A stretch of 64,000 nt of DNA from Actinoplanes sp. TBRC 11911 (GTDB lineage Bacteria > Actinomycetota > Actinomycetes > Mycobacteriales > Micromonosporaceae), in assembly GCF_012933445.1 (NCBI RefSeq), contig NZ_JABBNC010000005.1, positions 124,001 through 188,000 of the forward strand, in the 5' to 3' direction. Under the pieces are notes generated by a model that saw only the letters and a list, made by a program, of their open reading frames with translations, searched no databases and had not been told where the DNA came from. A program made the translations under genes and the position numbers. This document shows positions 1 through 8,447 of the stretch, piece by piece; the first letter of the stretch is position 1; each line of letters begins with the position of its first letter.

Positions 1-291
1 CGCGACACTGAGCACCTCGCGGCCGGTGCGCCCGGCATGCTGGGCCGAGGCGTCGAGCAGCACGCCGACGTGCCGGCCCGGATTGCCCAGGCGCTGGTAG
101 GGGACGCCGCTGATCGTGGCGTGGCCCGCGGTGGGCCGGGTGAGTCCGCAGATCATGCGCATGGTGGTGGACTTGCCGGCCCCGTTCGGGCCGAGGAAGC
201 CGGTCACCGTGCCGGGCTCGCACGTGAACGACACGTCGTCGACGGCCGGGTGCCGTCCGTATCTCTTGCTGAGATGTTCGACCGCAATCAT
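1..291 (-). CDS. ABC transporter ATP-binding protein, N-terminal part (cut by window edge)
   Basis: Only the first 97 codons are present; the gene runs off the left edge. The protein begins MIAVEHLSKRYGRHPAVDDV and carries an intact Walker A motif, GPNGAGKST, at about residues 34-42, followed by MRMICGLTRPTAG. This is the nucleotide-binding domain of an ABC transporter, of the type that pairs with a separate membrane protein in actinobacterial two-gene exporters (family knowledge). ATG 291 is chosen because a stop codon interrupts the frame from the next upstream ATG. The Q-loop, signature and Walker B motifs lie outside the window, so substrate and direction cannot be judged. Confidence 0.9.
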   Translation of the reverse strand, partial: MIAVEHLSKRYGRHPAVDDVSFTCEPGTVTGFLGPNGAGKSTTMRMICGLTRPTAGHATISGVPYQRLGNPGRHVGVLLDASAQHAGRTGREVLSVA

Positions 292-418
292 GCCGTTCAG
301 CGTGCCGGGGCCGGGTGGCCGCGCGCGTCGGCCATGAGTCGATGGCCGCAAACTTTGGTCCATTCATTTCATCGACTTTGGTCGGTATCGGCGCGACGGC
401 CCTGAGCCGTACCTTTTC

Positions 419-1609
419 TCAGCGAGCCGGCACCGACGGCCACAGGGGTTCCTGGGCCGCCCGCTCCGACTCACGCAGCACACGAAGGATATTGCCGCCC
501 GCCAGTTTGTCGAGGTCCCCCGATGACCAGCCCCGTGCCGACAGTTCCGCCATCAGCCGCGGATAACCGCTCACGTCCGTCATGCCGGTCGGCATCTCGA
601 CCGTGCCGTCGTAATCGCCGCCCAGGCCCACATGATCGATCCCGGCCACGTCACGCGCATGGTCCACATGGTCGGCGACCTCCGCCGCCGACGTGGACGG
701 GCGCGGGTGCGCCGCGAGCCACGCGCGGAACGCCGGCGCGTGCATCGGGTCCGGCGCCCCCTCGACGTCCGGTGCGGCCACCGGGTCCTCGGCCGGGCGC
801 GGCGCCCGCTGCCACGGCTGCTCGGGCAGCGGCCGGAGCCCGAGGCGCTGCCACTCGGCCTGCGCGGCCCGGTTCCAGTCCAGCACGGCCGCCGAGATGA
901 ACGGCTCGACGAAGGTCAGCTGGATCACGCCGCCGTTGCCGCGCAGGCGGGTCAGCACGTCGTCGGGCACGTTGCGCGGATGGTCGGTCAACGCACGCAC
1001 ACTGGAGTGACTGAAGATGACCGGAGCGAAAGCCGTGTCCAGCGCGGCATGCATCGTCGCGGGTGCCACATGAGACAGATCGACCAGCACGCCGATGCGC
1101 TGCATCTCGCGCACGATCGCGCGGCCGTCGTCGTTGAGGCCGCCCACCGTGGGCTCCCGCACGGCGCAGTCGGCCCAGGACGTGTTCTCGTTGTGCGTGA
1201 GGGTCACATAGCGCACGCCGAGGCGCGCGAACGCCCGCAGCACGCCCAGCGAGTTCGCCAGGCTGTGGCCGCCCTCGATGCCGATCAGCGAGGCGATCCG
1301 TCCCGCGGCGATGGCCCGCTCGACGTCGTCCGCGCTGTAGGCGATAGCGAGGTCGCCGGGGTGCGCCGCGACCATCCGGTAGACGGCGTCGATCTGCTCC
1401 ATGGTCGCCACCACCGACTCCGGCTCGCCCAGGTCGGCGGGGACGAAGACCGACCAGAACTGGCCGCCGACGCCGCCCGCCCGCAGCCGCGGGATGTCGG
1501 TGTGCAGTCCGGGGCGCGTCTCGTCCAGGCCGTCGACCCGGGAGGCGAAGCGGGCCCGCAACTGCATGGGCAGGTCGTTGTGTCCGTCGATGATCGGCAT
1601 CATGGTCAC
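419..1609 (-). CDS. Membrane dipeptidase, peptidase family M19
   Basis: 396 aa, the usual length of microbial M19 dipeptidases, which are zinc enzymes hydrolysing dipeptides including L-D dipeptides. Family marks are the metal-binding DGHND near residue 10, a GIEGGHSL block with the bridging-glutamate region, VTLTHNENTSWADC, IFSHSSVRALTDHPRNVPD and GIDHVGLGGDYDG near the C terminus. No signal peptide is visible, so it should be cytoplasmic. The frame opens with GTG 1609; ATG 1603 and ATG 1600 follow and are equally plausible because no good ribosome binding site is seen. It is divergent from the glycosidase at 1785 and lies upstream of the ABC gene on the same strand across 127 bases. Substrate is not readable. 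Confidence 0.92.
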   Translation of the reverse strand: MTMMPIIDGHNDLPMQLRARFASRVDGLDETRPGLHTDIPRLRAGGVGGQFWSVFVPADLGEPESVVATMEQIDAVYRMVAAHPGDLAIAYSADDVERAIAAGRIASLIGIEGGHSLANSLGVLRAFARLGVRYVTLTHNENTSWADCAVREPTVGGLNDDGRAIVREMQRIGVLVDLSHVAPATMHAALDTAFAPVIFSHSSVRALTDHPRNVPDDVLTRLRGNGGVIQLTFVEPFISAAVLDWNRAAQAEWQRLGLRPLPEQPWQRAPRPAEDPVAAPDVEGAPDPMHAPAFRAWLAAHPRPSTSAAEVADHVDHARDVAGIDHVGLGGDYDGTVEMPTGMTDVSGYPRLMAELSARGWSSGDLDKLAGGNILRVLRESERAAQEPLWPSVPAR

Positions 1610-1784
1610 TGGCTACCCGGAAAGTGTGCGCGTGCGCAACTAGGCGTCCGCTCCGACCTTTCCGCGCCCGGAAACAGGCAACCGGGTGGCACCCGTGCGC
1701 TCACTGGGCGTGCACCATCGGACCAGCAATCTCTTTCGCATGCCCGGCCGAACGGCGGCCGGACAACGCGGGGGAGATCAGATT

Positions 1785-3362
1785 TTGCGTCGCTCGAAGC
1801 TGCTCGGCTACAGCTCCGTCCTGACCGCAGCGCTCGCGGGGGCGAGCGCCATCGTTTCCGGCCCGGCCTACGCCGCCGGTGGCTCGCTCACCCTCAACGC
1901 GACCGAGGACACGTACGCCTCGAGCGCGCGCACGTCGACGACCTTCGGCACCGAGGACAAGCTCGTCGCGGGCGTGCTCGGCAACGACGTGAAGACCGCC
2001 TTCCTGAAGTTCGTGGTCCCGGCCGGCACCAAGGTCGCCGGCGCCCGCCTGAGCCTGACCCCGCTGGCCGCCTCGACCGGCAAGCTCACCCTGCGCAAGG
2101 TCGCCGACAACGGCTGGACCGAGTCCGCGCTGACCTCGGCCAAGGCCCCCGCGCTGGGTGCCGTTCTCGGCACCGCGGCGGGCGAGCTGACCTTCGACCT
2201 GGGCTCCGCGATCACCGGCCCGGGGACGTACTCGTTCGCGCTGACCTCGACCGGTGCCCCGGTGCGCGTCGGCTCCTCGGAGTCGAAGACGGCCGCCCCG
2301 GACCTGGAGGTCACCACCGAGGGCGACACGTCGCCGCCGGCGGCCTCGAAGCCCGCGGCGACCACGCCGGCCCCGGCGGCCACCCCCGCCACCAAGCCCG
2401 CCCCCGCCCAGGCCGCCAACGGCGGGAACTGCGTGACGGGTGCGAACCTCGTGCCGACCTGTGGGGTCCTCTGGGGCGCCGCCGCCGGTGGCTTCACCGA
2501 CGCGCCGCGCGACCAGGCCCTCAAGGACTGGGAGAAGCTCAGCGGCCGCACCGCGAGCATCTTCCACACCTACCACAAGGGCGACGAGGTCTTCCCGACC
2601 AAGCCGGAGATCGCCATGACCGGCGACGCCGCGCACCCGCGGGTGCTGCTCACCAACTGGAAGATCGCCTACGGGTCGACCTGGGCCAAGGTTGCCAAGG
2701 GCGAGCAGGACAAGCGCATCGACACGTTCGCCGAGCGTGCCAAGGCGTACGGCAAGAAGTTCTTCCTGGTCCTGAACCACGAGCCGGAGAACGATGTGGT
2801 CGCGCGCGCCGGGTCGGGCTGGGAGGCCAAGGACTTCGCGGCGATGTACCGGCACACGATCCAGCGTCTGCGTGCCAAGGGCGTGACCAACGTGATCAAC
2901 GTGATGGCGTACATGGGCAACGAGAAGTGGATGGCCCAGAGCTGGTGGAAGGACCTGTACCCGGGCGACGACGTCGTCGACTGGATGGGTCTGGACTCGT
3001 ACGTGTCGGCGGAGAAGGGCTACTACCACTTCGGCAAGTTCGCGGACCTGCTGGACCGTGCCCCGACCGGTGGCGGCCTCGGCTTCTACGAGTGGGCGAC
3101 GACCAAGCACGCGAGCAAGCCGATCATGGTCGCCGAGTGGGGTGCCTACCACCGGGTCGGCAAGATCGCGGACAAGGCGCCGGTCTACGACAGCGTCAAG
3201 GCCGAGCTCCTGAAGCGGCCGGCGATCAAGGCGATCGTGTACTTCGACACGAAGAAGGACGACCAGGGCGACCGGGACATCAGCATCGACAGCACCGCGA
3301 CCGCGCTGTCGGCGTTCAAGAAGCTCGCGGCCGACCCGATCTTCCAGGTGAAGCTGGGCTGA
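1785..3362 (+). CDS. Secreted GH26-like glycoside hydrolase with N-terminal DNRLRE-type carbohydrate module
   Basis: 526 aa from the TTG at 1785, chosen because GGGGGAGA lies just upstream and the protein then starts with a classical signal peptide (LRRSKLLGYSSV, cleavage near AYA-AGG); ATG 1740 and an earlier in-frame start exist. Residues about 30-185 resemble DNRLRE/CBM96 modules (ATEDTYAS, FLKFVVPAGTKVAGA). An Ala-Pro-Thr-rich linker (about 186-215) leads to a (beta/alpha)8 domain. LNHEPEND (E about 333) fits the acid/base and MVAEWGAYH (E about 451) the nucleophile of clan GH-A enzymes such as GH26 mannanases. It probably cleaves a beta-linked polysaccharide outside the cell; the exact substrate is inference. 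A strong hairpin follows the stop. Confidence 0.85.
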   Translation: MRRSKLLGYSSVLTAALAGASAIVSGPAYAAGGSLTLNATEDTYASSARTSTTFGTEDKLVAGVLGNDVKTAFLKFVVPAGTKVAGARLSLTPLAASTGKLTLRKVADNGWTESALTSAKAPALGAVLGTAAGELTFDLGSAITGPGTYSFALTSTGAPVRVGSSESKTAAPDLEVTTEGDTSPPAASKPAATTPAPAATPATKPAPAQAANGGNCVTGANLVPTCGVLWGAAAGGFTDAPRDQALKDWEKLSGRTASIFHTYHKGDEVFPTKPEIAMTGDAAHPRVLLTNWKIAYGSTWAKVAKGEQDKRIDTFAERAKAYGKKFFLVLNHEPENDVVARAGSGWEAKDFAAMYRHTIQRLRAKGVTNVINVMAYMGNEKWMAQSWWKDLYPGDDVVDWMGLDSYVSAEKGYYHFGKFADLLDRAPTGGGLGFYEWATTKHASKPIMVAEWGAYHRVGKIADKAPVYDSVKAELLKRPAIKAIVYFDTKKDDQGDRDISIDSTATALSAFKKLAADPIFQVKLG

Positions 3363-3392
3363 CCCGTCGACGGCGTGATGCCGGGCGATCAC

Positions 3393-3428
3393 CGGCGCCC
3401 CGTCTGATTTTCCTCAGATGGGGCGCCG
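3393..3428 (+). terminator. Hairpin terminator after the glycosidase gene
   Basis: A 15-base left arm (3393-3407) pairs with 3414-3428 around a TTTTCC loop, with a single mismatch. It starts 30 bases after the glycosidase stop and has no U-tract, the common actinobacterial form. It should isolate the glycosidase from the c-di-GMP gene. Confidence 0.75.
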
Positions 3429-3483
3429 CACGCCCGATTCTGCTGAGCGACGGGGTGTGGTTTCGCTCGGGGAGGAAGGCAGG

Positions 3484-6012
3484 ATGACGCTCGCCGCTTT
3501 CTTCGCCCTCGCCGCCACCGGGACAGCGCTCGCCGCGGCCATCGCCTGCCTGGTCCAGGCCTGGCGGCGCCGCGGCCGCAACCGGGCGTCCTGGGTGGCG
3601 CTCGCCCTCGCCCTGATCAGCGGAGCGCTCGCCGGGCCGGCCGGTCCGGACGGCCCGCCGGGAGCGGGTCATCTCGGCATGGTGGTGCTCGCCGCCGCGG
3701 CGGTCTGCCTCATGCCCGGCCCCGCGTCGTCCCGGATCAGCCGGGTGCGCGCCCTCTTCGACGCGGTCCTCGTCGCGAGCACCCTGCTCACGATCGGCTG
3801 GGGTCCGGTGATCGCCCCGGTGCTGGCCGCGGGCGGCACGCTGACCTACCCGATCGCCGACGTCCTGCTCGCCACGGCCGGGCTCACCGTGCTGGGGTAT
3901 TGGAACCGCCACCTGCGCTCGCGGCGCACGATCCTGCTCTTCGGCCTCGGCCTGCTCGTCGTCGCGATCGCCGACTCGGTCGCGCAGCGCATGATGGCGG
4001 AGGGGCATCACCCGTCCGGGACGGCCGCCGGGAGCCTGGCGGGCTTCGCGCTGATCCTGGGCGGCACGATCTTCGCCCTTCGCGAGCCGCTGCCGCCGGG
4101 CGGCCGGCGACGCGTCGTCGAGTCCGAGACCCGGACGCTCGCGATCCTTCTCCCGTACGCGCTGGTCCTGCTCACCTTCGTCATGGGTGTCGTCTGGCTC
4201 GCGGCGACGGGCGCGCCCAGCGGCTTCGGTATCTGGTCCCGATTCGTCCTGATCTTCATGGTGGCGATCCGTCAGGTGCTGCTGCTCCTGGAGAACCGCC
4301 GCCTGGCACGTCGCCTGGAGGACCGGGTCGCCGAGCGCACCGCCGAGTTGCAGGCGCGCGAGCAGCGTTTCCGCGCGCTGGTCGAGCAGAGCAGCGACTG
4401 CCTGGCGATCGTCGAGGCGGACTCGACGATCCGGTACCAGAGCGAATCCGTCAAACGCATCTTCGGCTACGCCGCGTCGGACGTCGTCGGCCGCAAGGCC
4501 GTCGACGTGGCCGGCAGTGGCGAGCGGATCCAGGCCGGCATCGACGAGGTGCTGGACCGGCCCGGCGCGACCACCGTCTTCGAGATCACGCTCGCGCACG
4601 CCGACGGCCGGCCCCGGCTGGCCGAGATGACCATCACCAACCTCATGGACGATCCCCACGTACGCGGCCTGGTGTTCAACACCCGCGACGTGAGCGACGC
4701 CCGCGACCTGCAGGAACAACTGCGCCATGAGGCGTACCACGACTCGCTGACCGGGCTGGCGAACCGATCGCTCTTCCGCGAACGGCTGGCCGGCGCGGTC
4801 GAGCGCCGGGAGTGCGGCGAGAAGGTGGCGATCCTGTTCCTGGACCTGGACGGGTTCAAGGAGGTCAACGACAGCCTCGGCCACATCGCCGGCGACCATC
4901 TGCTGGTCCAGGTCGCCGGGCGGCTGCGCGACGGTGTGGGCGAGCCGCACATGGTGGCCCGGCTCGGCGGCGACGAGTTCGCGGTCATCGTCGAGGCCGA
5001 CGACGCGCGGTCGGAGGCCGAGAGGATCGCCGCGCACATCCTGGCGATGCTCGACCAGCCCTTCCCGGTGGACGGCCGTGACGTGCAGGTCGGCGCCGGC
5101 ATCGGGGTGGCGACCGCCGCCGACGCCGGGGACATCGAGCAGTTGCAGCGCAACGCGGACCTGGCGATGTACCGGGCGAAGGACGCCGGCGGGGGCGTCT
5201 ACGCGACGTACGACCCGCGCATGCACGACGACCTGGTGCACCGGCTGGAGCTGGCCGCCGACCTGCGGCTCGCGTTGCAGCGCGACGAGCTGGTGCTGCA
5301 CTACCAGCCGACCGTCGACCTGCGGACCGGCGAGATCGTCGGGTTCGAGGCGCTGGTGCGCTGGATGCACCCGGCCCGTGGCATGGTGCCGCCGCTCGAC
5401 TTCATCGGCGTGGCCGAGTCGACCGGGCTGATCGTGCCGCTCGGCCGGTGGGTGCTGGCCGAGGCCTGCCGCCAGGCGGTCGCGTGGGACCGCCCGCTGA
5501 AGATGGCGGTCAACGTGTCGGTGCGCCAGTTCGACGACGAGGACCTGGCCGCCACGGTGGCCGAGGTGCTCAGCGAGACCGGCATGCCCGCCGACCGCCT
5601 CTGCCTGGAGATGACCGAGAGCGTCCTGCTCACCGACACCGACGAGAACCTGGCCCGGATCGTACGGCTGAAGGCGCTCGGCGTGATGCTGGCGATGGAC
5701 GACTTCGGGACGGGCTACTCGTCGCTGGCGTATCTGCGCCGCTTCCCGATGGACGTGCTCAAGATCGACCGCTCGTTCGTGGACCGGCTGGGCGGCGCGA
5801 GCGAGGACGAGGTGCTGGTCAACACCATCGTGCGGCTGGGCCAGCGGTTCGGCATGCAGACGGTGGCGGAGGGTATCGAGGACGCCCGCCAACTGGACAT
5901 CCTGCGCGAGATGGGCTGCGACTTCGCCCAGGGCTACTTCCTGTCGCGGCCGCTGCCCGCCGCCGAGGCCGGGCGTCTGCTGGAGAGCGGCCTCCCGGTG
6001 CCCGTCAGCTGA
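3484..6012 (+). CDS. Membrane PAS-GGDEF-EAL bifunctional cyclic di-GMP enzyme
   Basis: 842 aa from ATG 3484, preceded by GGGAGGAAGGCAGG. The first 280 residues hold about eight hydrophobic segments, then a short coiled region (RRLEDRVAERTAELQ), a PAS domain (about 290-405), a GGDEF domain with intact GGDEF at about 495-499, and an EAL domain with EALVRW near 622, LEMTES, MDDFGTGYSS and AEGIED. Both catalytic signatures are complete, so synthesis and hydrolysis of c-di-GMP are both possible. The RxxD inhibitory site normally upstream of GGDEF is not seen (GEPH instead). It stands alone between two secreted-polysaccharide genes, each closed off by a hairpin, so a shared role is only inference. 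Confidence 0.95.
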   Translation: MTLAAFFALAATGTALAAAIACLVQAWRRRGRNRASWVALALALISGALAGPAGPDGPPGAGHLGMVVLAAAAVCLMPGPASSRISRVRALFDAVLVASTLLTIGWGPVIAPVLAAGGTLTYPIADVLLATAGLTVLGYWNRHLRSRRTILLFGLGLLVVAIADSVAQRMMAEGHHPSGTAAGSLAGFALILGGTIFALREPLPPGGRRRVVESETRTLAILLPYALVLLTFVMGVVWLAATGAPSGFGIWSRFVLIFMVAIRQVLLLLENRRLARRLEDRVAERTAELQAREQRFRALVEQSSDCLAIVEADSTIRYQSESVKRIFGYAASDVVGRKAVDVAGSGERIQAGIDEVLDRPGATTVFEITLAHADGRPRLAEMTITNLMDDPHVRGLVFNTRDVSDARDLQEQLRHEAYHDSLTGLANRSLFRERLAGAVERRECGEKVAILFLDLDGFKEVNDSLGHIAGDHLLVQVAGRLRDGVGEPHMVARLGGDEFAVIVEADDARSEAERIAAHILAMLDQPFPVDGRDVQVGAGIGVATAADAGDIEQLQRNADLAMYRAKDAGGGVYATYDPRMHDDLVHRLELAADLRLALQRDELVLHYQPTVDLRTGEIVGFEALVRWMHPARGMVPPLDFIGVAESTGLIVPLGRWVLAEACRQAVAWDRPLKMAVNVSVRQFDDEDLAATVAEVLSETGMPADRLCLEMTESVLLTDTDENLARIVRLKALGVMLAMDDFGTGYSSLAYLRRFPMDVLKIDRSFVDRLGGASEDEVLVNTIVRLGQRFGMQTVAEGIEDARQLDILREMGCDFAQGYFLSRPLPAAEAGRLLESGLPVPVS

Positions 6013-6086
6013 CCGGCGGGGCCCAGCCCGGCCGCGGGATCAGGCAGGCCGGCCGGGTCGGCGAAGACGCCCTCCCGGTTCCGGAA

Positions 6087-6160
6087 CCCTTAAGGGAAAC
6101 TTAAGTCGGTCGATGCCCGCTTGACCATCGACGCGTCGCGGCGGAACTGTTAAGGGACTT
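6087..6160 (+). promoter_or_regulatory. Direct repeat of a TTAAGGGA-CTT motif upstream of the ricin/beta-helix gene
   Basis: TTAAGGGAAACTT at 6090-6102 is repeated as TTAAGGGACTT at 6150-6160, 60 bp apart (about six helical turns). The first copy lies in a perfect palindrome, CCCTTAAGGG (6087-6096), followed by CTTAAG. The position, 40-110 bp before the start codon, suits an operator pair; no regulator gene is adjacent. Confidence 0.45.
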
Positions 6161-6199
6161 TCCGGTTCCCCATCCCCCATCCCCACCGGGAGATCCCCC

Positions 6200-8365
6200 A
6201 TGCGAAAACGCGCCTTGACGGCGGCTTTTGCGGCGATCATCGCCTGCGTTGCCGCCGTCGGCTTCGTCGGAGTCACGAGCGCCTCCGCGGCGTCGTCCGG
6301 CACGATCGTCAGTTCCGCCAACGGCAAATGCCTCGACGTCACGAACGGCTCGACCGCCAACGGTAACCAGCCGCAGATGTGGGACTGCACGAGCGGCAAC
6401 CAGAACCAGGTGTGGACCCTCGCCGACAACGGTTCGGTCCAGGCACGCGGCAAGTGCCTGGACGTCGCGAACAACTCGACCGCCAACGGTGCCGTCGTGC
6501 ACCTGTGGGACTGCTTCGACACGGTGGCCACCCAGAAGTGGACGCTGAGCGCGTCGAAGGACCTGGTCAACTTCGCCGCGAACAAGTGCCTCGACATCAA
6601 GGACAACAACCTCGCCAACGGCGCCAAGCTGCAGCTCTGGGACTGCTCGGGCGGCGCCAACCAGAAGTGGACGTTCTCGGGAGGGACCACGACACCGCCG
6701 CCCACCAACCCGAACGACCCGGATCTCGGTCCGAACGTCACGATCTTCGACCCGTCGATGTCGTCGGCGACCATCCAGAGCAAGCTGAACAGCGTCTTCA
6801 GCCAGCAGCAGACCAACCAGTTCGGCAACGCCCGGTACGCGCTGCTGTTCAAGCCGGGCTCGTACAACGTGGACGCGAACGTCGGCTTCTTCACCCAGGT
6901 CGCCGGGCTCGGCCTCACCCCGGACCAGGTGAACATCAACGGCCACGTGCACGTCGAGGCCGACTGGTGGCCGGACGGCACGCAGAACGCGACGCAGAAC
7001 TTCTGGCGGTCGGCCGAGGGACTGTCCGTGACGCCGGGCGACGGGCTCGACCGCTGGTCGGTGTCGCAGGCCGCGCCGTACCGCCGTATGCACGTACGGG
7101 GAAATCTGGCGTTGTCCGACGGTGGCTGGTCGTCCGGTGGTTTCATCGCCGACTCGAAGATCGACGGGCAGATCCAGTCCGGGTCGCAGCAGCAGTTCCT
7201 CACCCGTAACTCGCAGATGGGCAGCTGGAACGGCTCGAACTGGAACCAGGTCTTCGTGGGCAGCCCGGGCGCTCCGGCGCAGAGCTTCCCGAGCCCGCCG
7301 TTCACCACGATCGGCAGCGCGCCGGTGATCGCCGAGAAGCCCTACCTGTACGTGGACAGCGCCGGCGCGTACCAGGTCTTCGTTCCCGCCGTACGCACCA
7401 ACGCGAGCGGGACGAGCTGGCAGAACGGCAACCCGGCCGGCTCGTCGCTGCCGATCAGCACGTTCTACATCGTCAAGAGCGGCGACACCGCCACGACGAT
7501 CAACGCGGCCCTGGCCGCCGGCAAGAACCTGCTGGTCACGCCCGGCGTCTACCACCTGAACCAGACATTGAACGTGACCCGGGCGAACACCGTGATCCTC
7601 GGTCTGGGCCTGGCCACGTTCATGCCGGACGGCGGCGTCGACGCCATGCACATCGCGGACGTCGACGGGGTCAAGCTGGCGGGCGTGCTGTTCGACGCCG
7701 GCACCACCAACTCGAACGTCCTGCTGCAGGTCGGTCCCACCGGGTCGACGGCGAGCCACGCGGCGAACCCGACGGTCCTGTCCGACGTCTTCGTGCGGCT
7801 CGGCGGCGCGGTCGCCGGTAAGGCCACGGTCAGCATGCAGATCAACAGCAACAACGTGATCGGCGACCACGCCTGGATCTGGCGCGCCGACCACGGCAAC
7901 AACGGCACATGGGGATGGACGCTCAACCCCGGGCGCAACGGGCTCGTGGTCAACGGCAACGACGTGACCTTCTACGGCCTGTTCGTCGAGCACTACCAGC
8001 AGTATCAGACGATCTGGAACGGCGATCGCGGGCGCACCTACTTCTACCAGAACGAGATGCCGTACGACCCGCCGAACCAGGCCGCGTACATGAACGGCTC
8101 GACGCAAGGCTGGGCGGCGTACAAGGTAGCCGACTCGGTGACCACGCACGAGGCGTACGGGCTGGGCAGTTATTGCTTCTTCAACGTGAACAAGGCGGTG
8201 GTCAACGCCCGCGCGTTCGAGGTCCCGGTGAAGTCCGGGGTCAAGTTCCGCGACATGGTGACCGTCTCGCTGGGCGGCACCGGCACGATCACGCACGTCA
8301 TCAACAACACGGGCGACACGGTCAACAGTGGACACCAGGTGACCAGCATCGTCACCGGCCCATAG
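6200..8365 (+). CDS. Secreted protein with ricin-type lectin domain and long beta-helix-like catalytic region
   Basis: 721 aa. ATG 6200 follows GGGAGAT. The signal peptide MRKRALTAAFAAII ends near ASA-ASS (about residue 32). Residues about 33-165 form a ricin B beta-trefoil (CBM13) with three repeats ending in QVWTL, QKWTL and QKWTF, which would bind sugars. After a TTPPPTNPNDPD linker comes about 540 residues rich in Asn, Gly and short beta motifs (ALLFKPGSYNVD, NLLVTPGVYHLN, NTVILGLGLATF), the look of a right-handed beta-helix as in GH55-like glucanases. Relatives are often annotated as adenylyl cyclase or factor 5/8 proteins, which I do not believe on this sequence. Extracellular glycan binding is well supported; catalysis is inference. 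Confidence 0.85.
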   Translation: MRKRALTAAFAAIIACVAAVGFVGVTSASAASSGTIVSSANGKCLDVTNGSTANGNQPQMWDCTSGNQNQVWTLADNGSVQARGKCLDVANNSTANGAVVHLWDCFDTVATQKWTLSASKDLVNFAANKCLDIKDNNLANGAKLQLWDCSGGANQKWTFSGGTTTPPPTNPNDPDLGPNVTIFDPSMSSATIQSKLNSVFSQQQTNQFGNARYALLFKPGSYNVDANVGFFTQVAGLGLTPDQVNINGHVHVEADWWPDGTQNATQNFWRSAEGLSVTPGDGLDRWSVSQAAPYRRMHVRGNLALSDGGWSSGGFIADSKIDGQIQSGSQQQFLTRNSQMGSWNGSNWNQVFVGSPGAPAQSFPSPPFTTIGSAPVIAEKPYLYVDSAGAYQVFVPAVRTNASGTSWQNGNPAGSSLPISTFYIVKSGDTATTINAALAAGKNLLVTPGVYHLNQTLNVTRANTVILGLGLATFMPDGGVDAMHIADVDGVKLAGVLFDAGTTNSNVLLQVGPTGSTASHAANPTVLSDVFVRLGGAVAGKATVSMQINSNNVIGDHAWIWRADHGNNGTWGWTLNPGRNGLVVNGNDVTFYGLFVEHYQQYQTIWNGDRGRTYFYQNEMPYDPPNQAAYMNGSTQGWAAYKVADSVTTHEAYGLGSYCFFNVNKAVVNARAFEVPVKSGVKFRDMVTVSLGGTGTITHVINNTGDTVNSGHQVTSIVTGP

Positions 8366-8374
8366 CGGTCGTTT

Positions 8375-8408
8375 TCGGCCCGGCCGCGACCACTCGCGGC
8401 CGGGCCGA
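8375..8408 (+). terminator. Perfect 14-bp hairpin after the ricin/beta-helix gene
   Basis: TCGGCCCGGCCGCG (8375-8388) pairs perfectly with 8395-8408 around ACCACT. It begins 10 bases after the stop and is followed within 10 bases by the operator of the next gene. Confidence 0.8.
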
Positions 8409-8416
8409 TCGATTGC

Positions 8417-8440
8417 ATACGAAACTTTTTCGTATAAATT
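8417..8440 (+). promoter_or_regulatory. TetR-type operator overlapping the promoter of the flavoprotein gene
   Basis: ATACGAAA (8417-8424) and TTTCGTAT (8428-8435) form a perfect inverted repeat around CTT. A -10 like TATAAAT (8433-8439) overlaps the right arm and ends 8 bases before the GTG at 8448, implying a leaderless mRNA. The symmetry is typical of TetR-family operators (family knowledge); the regulator is not next to it. Confidence 0.7.
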
Positions 8441-8447
8441 CCTGGTC

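Noticed and set aside
632..3487. Long open frame antisense to and out of frame with the dipeptidase and glycosidase genes
   Set aside because: Composition is Arg/Gly/Pro-rich with no domain, and it crosses two well supported genes; it is a GC-driven shadow.
3316..5892. 858-codon open frame opposite the GGDEF-EAL gene
   Set aside because: Repeated low-complexity His/Arg/Gln/Asp text typical of the complement of a GC-rich gene; the plus strand carries clear motifs.
6200..8365. Adenylyl cyclase annotation for the ricin/beta-helix protein
   Set aside because: No cyclase catalytic motif is visible; a secreted lectin plus beta-helix protein is a better description.
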